A stretch of 64,000 nucleotides of DNA from Schizochytrium sp. TIO01 (taxonomy: Eukaryota; Sar; Bigyra; Thraustochytrida; Thraustochytriidae), in assembly GCA_004764695.1 (NCBI GenBank), contig SMSO01000031.1:9397761-9461760 (forward strand). The letters run 5' to 3'. Within the stretch, counting starts at the first letter, position 1, and each line of letters starts with the position of its first letter. The translations under genes were made by a program, and so were the position numbers. The notes beneath the pieces are model-generated. The model was not told the origin of the DNA and searched no databases. It was given only the letters and a program-made list of their open reading frames with translations. This document shows positions 20,631 through 32,546 of this stretch, one piece after another.

Positions 20631-20932
20631 TTTTGTTTGTTTGTTTGTTTGTTTGTTTGTTTGTTGTTGTTTGTTTGTTTGTTGTTTGTTGTTGTTTGTT
20701 TGTTTGTTTGTTTGTTTGTTGTTTGTTTGTTGTTGTTTGTTTTTTGTTTGTTTTTGTTGTTGTTGTTGTTTTTTGTTTGTTTGTTGTTTGTTTGTTTGTT
20801 GTTGTTTTTTGTTTGTTTGTTTGTTTGTTGTTTTTTGTTTGTTTGTTGTTTGTTTGTTGTTTGTTGTTTGTTTGTTTGTTTTTTTTGTTTGTTGTTTGTT
20901 TGTTTGTTTGTTTGTTTGTTTGTTTGTTTGTT
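20631..20932. repeat. GTTT (AAAC-type) array, interrupted
   Basis: About 300 bases of GTTT units broken by GTT and longer T runs; the whole plus strand is G and T only. It runs directly into a 19-base minisatellite. Overlapping frames on both strands here are repeat translations. Confidence 0.95.
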
Positions 20933-21065
20933 CAAAGTTTGTTTGCTTGTTCAAAGTTTGTTTGTTTGTTCAAAGTTTGTTTATTTGTTCAAAGTTTGTT
21001 TATTTGTTCAAAGTTTGTTTATTTGTTCAAAGTTTGTTTATTTGTTCAAAGTTTGTTGGTTTGTT
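20933..21065. repeat. 19-base minisatellite, seven units
   Basis: Seven head-to-tail copies starting at 20933, 20952, 20971, 20990, 21009, 21028 and 21047. The unit is CAAAGTTTGTTTATTTGTT. Copies 3-6 are identical; copies 1, 2 and 7 differ at one or two positions. It looks as if it arose from the adjoining GTTT array by fixing a CAAA insertion. Confidence 0.95.
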
Positions 21066-22863
21066 TATTTCATCGGCGAGGGCAAAGAATACCTATCCTG
21101 AGGAAATCTCGCGTCGATCCAAAGGGTTCGCCCCTTTCAAGGCACCGGCAGACTCTTCGCAGTTACTTTCGAAGTGACGGAAGAGCACGACGCCAACCTC
21201 GTTTGACGTGATATCGGACCCGTCGATCAGTCTACCAAAGAAACTGATCAAACTTGATCTCACGAGAGACTTTCGATCGAAAAAATGAGAAGAATAGAAA
21301 AACATCAAAAACTTATTACATTTCAATAAAAGCCTGGGAATGAGAATCAATCAATGAATCAATTACTCAATCAATCGATAGATCGGTAGGTCCACAGATG
21401 CAAAGGAAGCAACACGGCGCTTCGCTGCTTCTTCGCTGCTTTGCTTCTTCTCTTTTCCGAATTCTTCTCCACCTTCCTCGATTTCTGCAAACCTTTTTAG
21501 CTGCGTGCATCGAATGGGTTTCTGGAAAGCCTCAATGGAATAACGAGACAGACATCGATCGATCTTCGCAGCAGAAAAAACGAGAAAGCGCGTTAAAAAT
21601 AACAGCCAATGAATCGCAGAGCGCACTTTATACTTATTATCATTGCTATTCGCTATTACTATTACAAATGTTTCAATTCATTCATATAATTGAAAGAATA
21701 AAATCAGAAGAGGTCAGTAAAACATCCTCCAAATGCCTCTCTAAGCTGTCTACACAAAAATACATTTAAAAGAAAGATAAACAAGAAAGATAAACTGCCT
21801 AAAGCCAATTAAAAGAGAGCACTTCTTCTCAGAAGGACAAAAAATGGCGCAAGCAAGCCTCCATAGGACCCCTTAGCGGGTTCTCTACAGCCCAGAACTA
21901 CCACCTTCGCGCGACTAGCAGTGCTCGTAGCACATACTGTAGGAAGATTATGCCGAGGTACTTTCTGAGTTCCTTCCTTCCTCTTCTAAAAAGTGCGCCA
22001 GTTTTCCCTTTTTGGAGTAAAACTTTGTGAAAACTGATTCAGAACTTTGTTCCGTCGATATTTTGTTTGAACAATGCATTCGTACGAATCAATCTCCGCC
22101 CCGCACTGCTAGTCTGGCGCTAGCGGACTGCTACCGACGCCCTTCTACTCCCGCCTACCGGGAACCGCTAGGAGTGACGGCCTCCGTGTGTCCCTGAGAT
22201 CGATCGATGGTCAACTTGGGCTCTCAATCAATCTTCTTGCGCAAAGTCCTCTTGAACCAGCTGGGAATCCACGGCGAGAGCTGCTGCCTGCTCGCGAGGG
22301 CGTGTGGACAGGCGGGCGGGCGTGCTGCTGGGGACGTCGACGGCGCCAGGCAGGCTTCCTTGCTGTCTGTTCCCGAGGGAGCGAACTGACCGACTGACCT
22401 CGCAAGCAGCGAACTTGGGATGATGGATGTCATGAGCGTGGATACGCAGGTCCCAGCCACGAGGTAGACTAGGATGGATGGATGGATACCTTGGACAGGG
22501 CGATCCTTTCGATGAAGACCATGTTATGTCGAGCTGCCACACGAAGCAGCGAAGTCAGGTGGCTCGCAGGCGGAACGGAGGGAGCGACGTCAGATCAGCC
22601 TAGCAGCTTTGGGGCTCGCAGCCGGTGGCCATAGCTTGTGCTGCCCATGGATGGGTCTGCTTGTTTGTGAGCAGTTCGAGAGCGGCGCAACCCGTCTGGG
22701 TGCTCGCCTGCCGTTGCTTGCTGCGTTGAATTTCTGCTTCGCCATCGCCAGTCTGAGTGCTCACCGCTCGCGTCAAGGCAGGGCACGCCTTCCCTTGGAG
22801 AGCTCGCTGCGGCGACGGCCTCGCTCGCAGGATCTTGTGGAAGAACCAAGTGCGAGAGGCTAT
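21066..22863. other. Desert block without a supported gene
   Basis: AT-rich at 21250-21800 with AATC-type words, then GC-rich from about 21850 to 22860. AGGACCCCTT occurs at 21865-21874. The small frames on both strands have no motif and overlap each other. Confidence 0.45.
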
Positions 22864-25800
22864 TGATTGATTGATTGATTCATTCATTCATTCATTCGAG
22901 ATGACGCCGCTTGGGTCAACAGATTGCTCGCTCACTCGCAAAAGAGATGCCCTTGCCACGGACAGTCCACGGACGACTGTCTGTTTGTGTGTCTGCATCA
23001 TGATTCATCCATCTGCATATGAGTGCAATCAATGCGCAAAGCTGATTGTAATTGTTGCGTGGTCAAAAGCGATAGATTTACCTGGGTTGCCAATTCTGAT
23101 CATGGTTATTTAGTATGTTTTATATAGTTGTAGTTGGTCATTCACTTCCACAATGGTTCATTGGAAATTCATTCTCGAGACTCTTCTTTGGTTGACTTAT
23201 ACCGTGACTGTGTCTAGTTCTGATTCGCAGACGGTTTATGGTACGGGGATTGTCCTCTCACCATCGATCGTGATTTGATTACGTTGCGACCAACAATCGA
23301 CCACCTCGAACAAAACACTGCTGAAGAGCTCTGTCTTTTCTCTTTATTTCTTTTCTTTAATTATTAAAAGAAAGAAAGAAAGAAAGAAAGAGAAAAGAGA
23401 AAAGCCCCCTCCAGAAGAGTTGCTAAATTATTAGATAAATAAATAAATAAATAAACAATGGTACGTAAGAGTAATCAAACAAAGAATTATTATCAAAACT
23501 CCAAAGTTCCCCTACCTACACGTCATTAAAAAAAAAACAAAAAAAAACAATTAGTTTAAAGAACAACAAAGGCAGATCAAAGATGTGCCTGTTGGATGCC
23601 ATTCGGCTAGATTTAAAAGCGCTCCAGGCTGCGCAAACATGGCAAAAGAGGCCTGGGCTGCGGCCTCGTTGGAAATACTTTAACACCCAATCGGCAAACG
23701 AACGCCTTCTTCAACTTACACATTTATAAATCAGTGAGGCTTTTCTACAAACAAAAACAAAACAAACAAAAATCAAATCCCATTCATTCACTCTTCCTAA
23801 AAGAAATATTTTTTCAATAAAAAAGATGTTATTAAAAATAACTATGATTTAGTTGCAACGTAAGAACGAGAACATTTTCCTAAGAAAAAGAAAAAGAAAA
23901 AGAAAAGATCACCTGCCTCATTCTGAAGTAGAGAGATAGAACACGTCCCTGTCTTTCTAAAGTGAAAGCCGCTGCTGTGGGAGCGAAAAAGTTCTTTGCA
24001 GGTGGTAGTAGTAGTATTATTATTATTTATTATTATTATTAATAGTACTGCATATTTTCGCTCCTCCCATTTCCATAAAGACAGAGAGAGAGTTCGCTGC
24101 AAGATGCGGGGTGTCCTCACCCACAGTGCTCGAGGGTAATGCGTGAATAGGCTACTTCTGTGGGCCCCTGCGAAGGTCTTTCTTTCGTTTGTCCCCCGCA
24201 GCGGATCGGTCGGCCTGCAACCGGAAGTGGAGGGGCCCGAGGCGCCCTTTCTTCCAACTTTCTCTCCTGTAGTTAAGCATAGCCGCCGACTAGCAGCTAG
24301 CTGCCTTAAATTGAAAAGCGAAAGCAATAAAAAGATGAATGTGCTTTTGAGAAGAACAACAGAAAGGAAACAGTAAGTTTAACCAAATTGTGAAGAAAAG
24401 AGAGAGAAACAGAAAACAGAAAACTGAGTGAGGGCGCCCCTCTTTCTTTATGTTCTTTGCTGATGTTCTTTCTTTATGTTCTTTCTTCGCGAGAGGAACA
24501 GCAAAATTCAACGACGCCGAAGATCCGTCCGTATAACGCTAATTTCAATTGTCCAAATCCGATTGACCTTCTTCGCAGAAAACGAGAACCGATGCGTTCG
24601 CTGAGCGCAGTTCAGGCTGTGCCAATGCCGGCTTGCTTCCATGCATGGAGACGGAGAGCCCGCCAAAACAATAACAATTAAATGCACGCTTCAGGTCCTT
24701 TCGACCTCAGCCGCTTGCTTCATCCACGATCTATATCCTATTATTTATCATCGATCTCGGAAAGCATTGCGTTTGCTTCTCGTTATTTATTGCTTCGAGG
24801 CAAAGTAGTATCGCCATAATTGAGGAGTATGATTTGGGAAAAGCATCGCGGCATGATTTTAGGACCCCTTGGTTTCCCGCTCTTCTCGACAAACGATTCC
24901 GTGCCTTTCAAGTTCTTCGCCCGCGCTTACAAACGTCGGCGCTGTTTATATGCCGACCGTGCAATGGCAAAGCCACCTCGAAGCAAGATCACCGTCGATC
25001 GATTTGATTTGATTGGCCTGCGGCTTTCATGAAGCAAAGCACATAAAAATCGAAAGCCGCGGTCCTAAAGAGCTGCTTCGTTTCAATCGCACAAGAATAA
25101 CTTACCAACGTGCGTTGCGTCGCTGGCGGTTTTGCACAGATGAGTCTCGCGATCCCTGAGGCATCTTCGAATCTCTGTGATCGAAGTCTTCGCCGCAGAA
25201 GCTCCCAGAGACCTTACAAGGGCGCCCCCGTGCGGTCTCCGCGTCGAAGGGACCTGAATGTGTAGCTCTGCGGCAGAGCTCGGGCTTCGCTTTGGACGAC
25301 GAGCTTTGAGGACCCTCGCGCTTCGTTCGAAGATGCTGATGCTTCTTCGCAGTTCCAGACAGGAGAGAGCAAAGGCGGCGTCGCTTTCTTCTCTCTAATT
25401 AATCTGCTTCGCCGTAATTCCAAAGAAAGCTGCGCATGTGATACGTCCGATTCACGCAAACTGACGCAGCGAAGGTTTGCCCTCGTAGAATCGCAGTCGT
25501 CGTGGGGAGCTGACGTCGACAATTGACCGGCAAATGCAAAGAAACAAGGGACCCTCGAAGACGCGAGTGAGCGCATCAGAGGTTTTATAGATAGGCTGGG
25601 CTGCGCACAAGAGACCGTTCGTTCGCCATCTTTGAGACGCCCACAGAAAGGAAAAGCTACGAAGAGGAAGCGTCGACGGGAGAGCATTTGCTCTGCGTCC
25701 GTCCATCGTCGATATCACCGCGACGTTTGCTGAGACGGATTCCACGACGCTCTTCGAGTGAGTGCTGTGAGTGATTGAGAAAGATGGGCTTACGAGCAAC

Positions 25801-26125
25801 CCGTCTAAGATCCCGGAACGTTCCACGAATAACGAGGTAGCTAAGTAGGCCTACTGAGATTATGCTGTATGTCTCTCGCTCCTTTCTCCCAAGCGCTTTC
25901 TTTTAATTGTAAATAATGTTCTTATGAATATAAAGTTCATTTTATTACTTAAATAAAAGAAAATAAAAAATATAGATATGTATAAATAATATAATATATT
26001 TAAAGAGGAATAGTTAATGATGATAAATAGATGAAAGAACTTCAATTGAACAAGCGTCATAAGGAAAACAACCCAAAAGATAGAAGAAGAAGTATTCACG
26101 AGTAATGTTGCTCAGGGCATGTTTG

Positions 26126-26129
<4 letters not shown>
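22864..26129. other. Desert block with several short microsatellites
   Basis: It opens with GATT then CATT units (22864-22897). It also holds a GAAA tract (about 23370-23394), AATA units (23437-23455) and a TTA-type tract (about 24010-24045). GC-rich TCGA/TTCG-rich pieces (24550-24680, 25040-25860) alternate with AT-rich ones. AGGACCCCTT is at 24861-24870. No ORF carries a motif, including the 157-residue minus frame at 25214-25687. Confidence 0.45.
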
Positions 26130-26157
<28 letters not shown>

Positions 26158-29100
26158 AGAAGAATCCTTTGGTTTCTGAAGGAAGCCCAATTGGTTGAGG
26201 AGAGGAGGCTCTCGCCTCGCATGTCGTTCTGGGATCAACGCGAAAGGTGGTGGCTTCCCGAGAGCTTTCACTCCGGCGCCACCCTCATTTAAAGCCCAAT
26301 CCGCTCATAAAATGGCGCACCGAACGAGAGAGAAGTAAAGTACAGTAAGCAAAGTAAATAAATAAATAAATAAATAAATACAAAGAATACGGCGATCTTT
26401 GGACTGATGACTTTCGAGGCTCAGGTCGCTTCCTTCATAATGGCTCAATCGCTTAGCGATGCTTCAATTCATCACAACAGTTCCTTCCTCTCGGATTATC
26501 ACACCCAAACGAAGAGCAAACGACAACGCTTCGATGGAAAGAAAGCAAAAAAGCACGAAACAGTGCTTTTTAATGTTTTCCAAAACATTTTCAATAAAAT
26601 AAGATAAGATAAAATAAAATAAAAAGTATATTAAAAAAAAGAAAAGATAAAAGATAAAATAAAAATGAGCCCAAAACGAACGAAAGTATCGTCACATTTC
26701 CACTTTCGTCCTAAAAGAAAAAGGAGTGAAATCAGTTCCATCTAAGCAGTAATACACATACATATATATGGTTTGCCTTGAGAACCCTTCGACGATGCAC
26801 AACGCTGTTTCCTCTCCATCGACCGCCGCTGCTGCGGCCCGTCTCCACGCTCCTCCTTCCCCTTCTCCTCCTCCTCCTCCTCATCATCATCATCTCAGGC
26901 CGCCTTAGCGTGCCAGCGGCCCCCGTGAGGCCTGCGCGCCTGCTCATTGGCGACAGAGGAGTCGCTCACTGTGCCTTCAGATTAGCTCAGTTTGGCGCAC
27001 TCCGTTTCGTTTCGTCTCGGTTCTTGTTCGATTATCGATTGGCTCTGCTTCGGAACGTCATCTCAGCGGCCAGGAGGCGTCTGTAGCCATGTGCGTGCAT
27101 GCACCCTTGCGCGTATATCGATTGGAGCTTGGTTGACTGGCAGACCTTTGACGGACTGACTGACTGATCGATGATGGATTGCTTGAAGAATCGACGTTCA
27201 AGGTCGACCTGAGCTCCTTCGTGCAGAAGAGGCATTGCAGGACCATTGAGCGATCCGCTCGAGCTGGACGTCGGTGCTGAAGAGGAACCTCGCAGCCAGC
27301 ACGGAGAGCTTGCCAGCTTGAACTCTGGCGACGGTGCTTCTTTGCTGTCGAATGCAATCGGCAGGGCAATTACAGTTAACTCATTCGGGCCATCTTTCGA
27401 GACAACCTTTCGCACGCGCTGCCTGCAAAAATGTTCTTGTTAGGGTGGCTTCGAGGTCGCTTCGATGGCGCTTGGATGCCACTTCGCTGGCTTCGACATC
27501 AGGTCATCGCTCATGTGGCGAGTGGGTCCGTCCATGGAATCGAAGTGGCCTTGCGTCTGAAACTCGTCAATCAATCTCGTTCACTCCATATCCTCGTCGC
27601 GTTCATCACAGCCACGAGTTCGCTGCTTGCTACGCACGCTGCACCAGCAGCACCAACACCAGCACCAGCACCAGCACCAGCACCAGCATAAATTGCAGCA
27701 GCAATTGCATGAATTAATTGCGTGCGTGAAGTAATTGCATGTGCAATTGCAGCTGTTGCTGAGATCAGGTGTGCGTGCGCTTTCCTATGAGCTTTTCGAC
27801 TTCGTACTACAATTCGCATCGAATCGCAAGTGAACCGCTCCGCCTTCATGGCGCACACCCCCCCTGGACTTGGAGTTCTTCAAGGTTGCCCATTGCTTGC
27901 GGCGGGTTTTGACGAATAGCTTCGAACTGGCTGACTAGCTGACTGCCTATTCATCGCAGTCGTCGCTACGTAGTAAGCGGTGCGAGGTTGTGAATGGCAA
28001 GTTTGGGGTTAATATCCGTGGCCTCGAAGAGGATTTCATCGTTTCTGCTTCGAACTGGAAATACGTGCTATAAATTTAATTGTTACAATAAAACAGAGTA
28101 CATACACATTTTAATAAATTTACAACAACATTAACAACAAAAGTTAATGATACATTATAATAATGAGAGTTAAGCAGAGTTATACATACATACATACATA
28201 CATAGGAAAGGAAAATAAAATCGAAGTCAGACTAATATAGAACAAAGGAACATAAAATAAGATGCAATAAGTTAAAACGGCGGAGAAGCCCAAGTCGATG
28301 CAACTCCATCCATCGAACGGAGTCCCCTCTTCGCGAAAGCCGCTGGGTGTCTGCGCAATGTCGAGCCGCCCTCTGGCCTCTCGAGGTCCACCAGCTCGCT
28401 CGCTGGCTGCGTCCGAGGTCCAAGGCCTCTTGCTCGCTCAGTCAGTCAGTGGATCACTCATTCGTCCATCGTTGTGGTCTCCTGAGTGAAGAAGCCGGGC
28501 AGCAGACCTGCGCTAAGGCCCGAAAAGGCCTCGGCAGACGAAGCGTGAGTGACTGAGGTGTCGCCGCGCTCTTCTTCGTCGCCGTCGAAGGTCGCAGCAA
28601 ATCAGGTCGAGTTCGGGCGATACGAATGAAAGGCTTTCTTTCGTTCAAGTCATTACAAAAAGTCGTCGAAGGAAAATTGCAAAATAGTTCTCGTTATTTA
28701 TTAATTTCCCATTACATATTGATTGCTCTATCTATCTATTATTTACATTTTCACATTTTTACTTTTACTTTTTTTTTCATTTTTCTTTTAAACCGTAGAG
28801 GAGAAAATCATATAGAGATGAATCGTATTGAGAAGAAGAGCTCTTTTATCTTCAAAGACTGAGAAACCGTTCTTTCTGTAGAGAGAAAGAGAGAGATAAT
28901 AAGGCACCTGTAAAAAGAAACGAATGATAAGAATGGAAGGGTCGAAGCAACAAAGCAGATTCAATCCTTCTTTGGGTGCGTATCAATCAATGGATCAATG
29001 AGCCAATCGACGAATCTATCTGTCTATTAATCGATCGCCTCGCGATGACATCGCCGTCAAAAGAATGGGCGTGCGATCGAACTTGAGTTCTACATCTAAG

Positions 29101-29996
29101 CAGCGACGATATTCAGGTCTTTTCACGTTGATCATTCGTTTCGTGTACTATGCAATCTTGAAGTCGCTCGAAGCACTGCAGGTGTGTGCGGGAATGCACA
29201 TACCTATGCAAGCAACTACGAAGTCCAAAAACGACCGATTTGACGGCCACTAATGAGCCTTCGAAGTGAGGAGGAGGAGGAGGAGGAGTACTCTTGAAGG
29301 CACACGACCTTAGCTTTTCACAGCAGAAGCTCAAAACAACTTTGAGCGATTGCCTTTCGGCGATAAATGGTGTGTACTATTTATTGTTAGTTAATGACTG
29401 CGATGAGACCACCTCCGCGTTTTTAGAAAGCAGCGAATCGAAGCAGTCGAAACAAACTCCGCTCAGAATACGCAAAAGCCAAATGACTAATTGCAAACAC
29501 CAAATAGATGATTGCAAGCGAGAAGCATAAACATTGTTGACAATCCATCCGCCGTCTTTTGGCACAACCGGTGAGAATGATCTCGTTTTGCGACATCAGT
29601 GGCGCCATGAGATATCTGCCAATTTTGAAAACTATTTAACTATCTGTAACACTCTTCAATACTACTCGTCTGCGTAGTAGGCGGTCCTAAGTGCTTTCTT
29701 TTCCTGCTCTTAAAGAGATCTCCGCCGGAGCAGAACATTGATTGCACTGCGCGATCGCGATTTTCCTTCTATTCATTTTCATTTTGAAAAGGATGAGGCA
29801 CTTGAAAATGTCAGAAACAAAGGATGCCAACTGTTTTGTTGAATTAAGACAAACCAAACGAAGATAAAAACAAACGGTGATATCTGTGCCCCTCGTGATA
29901 TGGCGGACTAAAGATACCAACATAACACAAGAGATGACCTTTTAAACCGAAACGTAACAACAAACCTCTAAAAACACTATTACTTTCCCGCTGAAA
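26130..29996. other. Desert block with triplet and hexamer tracts
   Basis: Contains a TTC tract (26130-26158), AAAT units (about 26354-26380), CTC/ATC triplets (26860-26895), a CAGCAC hexamer tract (27640-27688), CATA units (28186-28203) and GAG triplets (29268-29287). GC-rich and AT-rich segments alternate every 1-2 kb. No gene is supported. Confidence 0.45.
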
Positions 29997-30076
29997 AGAA
30001 AAAGAAGAAAAAGAAAAGAAAAGAAAAGAAAAGAAAAGAAAAAGAAAAAGAAAAAGAAAAAGAAAAAGAAAAAAAG
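29997..30076. repeat. AAAAG/AAAAAG purine tract
   Basis: About 80 bases of pure A/G on the plus strand made of AAAAG then AAAAAG units. A mirror-like purine tract of this kind can form triplex DNA. Confidence 0.9.
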
Positions 30077-32359
30077 GTCTTGTTTGCTCTTCTTTTTAAA
30101 GATTGATTAAAAGAAGCAGCCCTCGGAAAACAAACATAAATAAATCAATCAACTAAATCGGTATATCATTATAAAAACACCACACAAGTACCTATGAAAG
30201 GAACCCAAGAAAGAAAGAAAGAAAGAAAGAAAGACCGTGCCATGCCATGCCATGCCATGCTCCTTGAAAGAAGGCGAGTGAGATATACATAGTCCTCGAA
30301 GTGCCTTGCTCTGTCCGGGATGCAGCTCCAAAGAGGCGATTCCTTCCACTCACTGCCAACGCAGTCGCTTTGCCCTCTTGCTTTCTCACGCAGTTAATTG
30401 CTTAGTTAGTTAGCTAGTTAGTTAGTCAGCCAGTTATAAAGCGGCAAGAAAGAAAGACTCAGAAGAGCTCGAAGAAGAGCGCAACGCATTTTACTTCTTC
30501 TTTCAGTCAGGGGAAAGAAAAACCCCGCTCCCATTCCGCGCCCTAGGGTAAACGATAGGAGGCGCGTAGCCCCAGGATGTGCCGGCTCTACGGCACGCTC
30601 CATAACTGAAGCAAAGAAAGTGGAACAGAGCCGCCGTCCAGAATTAGAAAGCTCTTTAGAGAGAGGTTGTTGACGGCCGCCGCGTTCTCGACGCTCTGCT
30701 CTGCAGATACTCAGGAGCGGCGCCTCAATAGGCTCATTCATTTGGTACCACGTGTGCAGCTTCGGCCAGTTTTCGAGAGCCTTCAGAGCTTTCTTCTGCT
30801 TCTTCTTTGTCAAATTGGGGAAAATGGGCGGAACTCCTGGAACGTTGGGAAGCGCATCTTGGCGATTCTTTTATTTCTGCTTTTGCTTTTGCTTTGCTTT
30901 TGCTTTCACTTAGGCTGCTGCGATTGTTAGGCACTGTTATGGCAATTGGGTAGAAGTCGAAAAGTGCTGCTCCGGGAGATCGGAATCCAAACAGCCTCGG
31001 GAAAGAAACAAAATAAATGAAAATAGAACGAAAGAGATAATAAGCAGAAGAAGAAAATGAAAATAGAACTAAAGAGATAATAAGCAGAAGAAGAACAGGG
31101 AGCGTCGACTGGCACCTCCTCTTTGTGAATAAATGAATGAATAAATGAATAAATAAATGAATGAATGAATGAATGAATGAATGAATGAATGAATAAATGA
31201 ATGAATGAATAAATGAATGAGAGAATATTGTGCCCTTTTCTCACGCGAAAGCGACAGGGGTCGCGACCCTTTGACGATATTGTCAGACTCCTCACGCGTG
31301 AGTGCAGTATAGGTCCTACTGTTGCGTTTGCAGAGAGCATGTCTCATCATCAGCGAGACTGAAATCAATAAATAAGTGAAAGCCCCATCAGCACAAAGCA
31401 AAGCAGATATATTGTAAAGCAGCAAATGCAAATTCATTTATTCTTATTTTTTATTTATTTATTTATTTATTTATTTTTATTTTAAAGTCACAATGGAGAA
31501 GGGTTAGAGGGAATAAATAAATGAAAGAAACAAAGAAACAAAGAAACAAAGAAAGTTATTTCCTTTAAAGTCATAATGGAGAAGAATCATAGGGCAAAAA
31601 AGGGAAAGAAAGAAAATGCACATATATGCTGCCATTGGGAGGACCCCTTTCTCCGCTTCCTTGCCTCCCAATACCTTTCTTTCTATTGTGCGGCTTCACG
31701 AAACTCTTTCTAACTCAACAGAGCTCTCGGACGCAGCTCGCTTGCACTTAAGTCAGAAATGTAGAACCGCACCATACAACCTTTTTACATAAACAGAAAA
31801 CGCCCTTTTGTTTTTCAACTTAACCTTTGGAAGGTTTACACCCATCTTTGATTCATATCAGTATGTTTATGTTTATGTTTATGTTTATTTTTAATTGAAA
31901 AGGTCGAGAGAGATGAGAACAAGAAAAAGTTAAACTAAACGCAGTCGGTATCATCACAGGAAGATCTGCAGAAACTAACTAAAAAAGAGGCACCTTCGTT
32001 CGCTGTTCTCATTATTCTATTTGAAGCGAAAGTAAACAGGAAAAGCTCCAGAGACTGAAAAGAAGGTCATCCAAACAAACAGTTTCAGAAAGTGAAGAGT
32101 GAGTGTCCTTTCTTCATTGATTGATTGATTCATTCATTGATTCATTCATTGATTCATTCATGCATTGAGTACTCTATTCATTGAATCGTTCGTCCGAATC
32201 GCTCACTTTCCCTCTCACCAAAGGTGTGTTCAGAATGCAAAAGCACTCATCTTTTACTCATGGGCTCCGCAGACAGCGGCCTTAATGAATGACGACTGCG
32301 CTTGCACAACGAATGCGCACTCACTTTCGCTTAATAGAATCCCCGCAGGCGGCGATGGG
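30077..32359. other. Desert block with AATG/AAAT arrays
   Basis: Holds GAAA units (30208-30233), CCATG pentamers (about 30238-30261), a mixed GAAT/AAAT array (about 31127-31220), ATTT units (31447-31476), TTTATG units (31862-31890) and a GATT/CATT mixture (32114-32168). AGGACCCCTT is at 31640-31649. No supported gene. Confidence 0.45.

Positions 32360-32546
<187 letters not shown>

Noticed and set aside
25214-25826. Minus-strand frames of 157 and 124 residues
   Set aside because: Overlap each other in different frames, no hydrophobic or catalytic pattern, in a TCGA-rich block where stops are rare.
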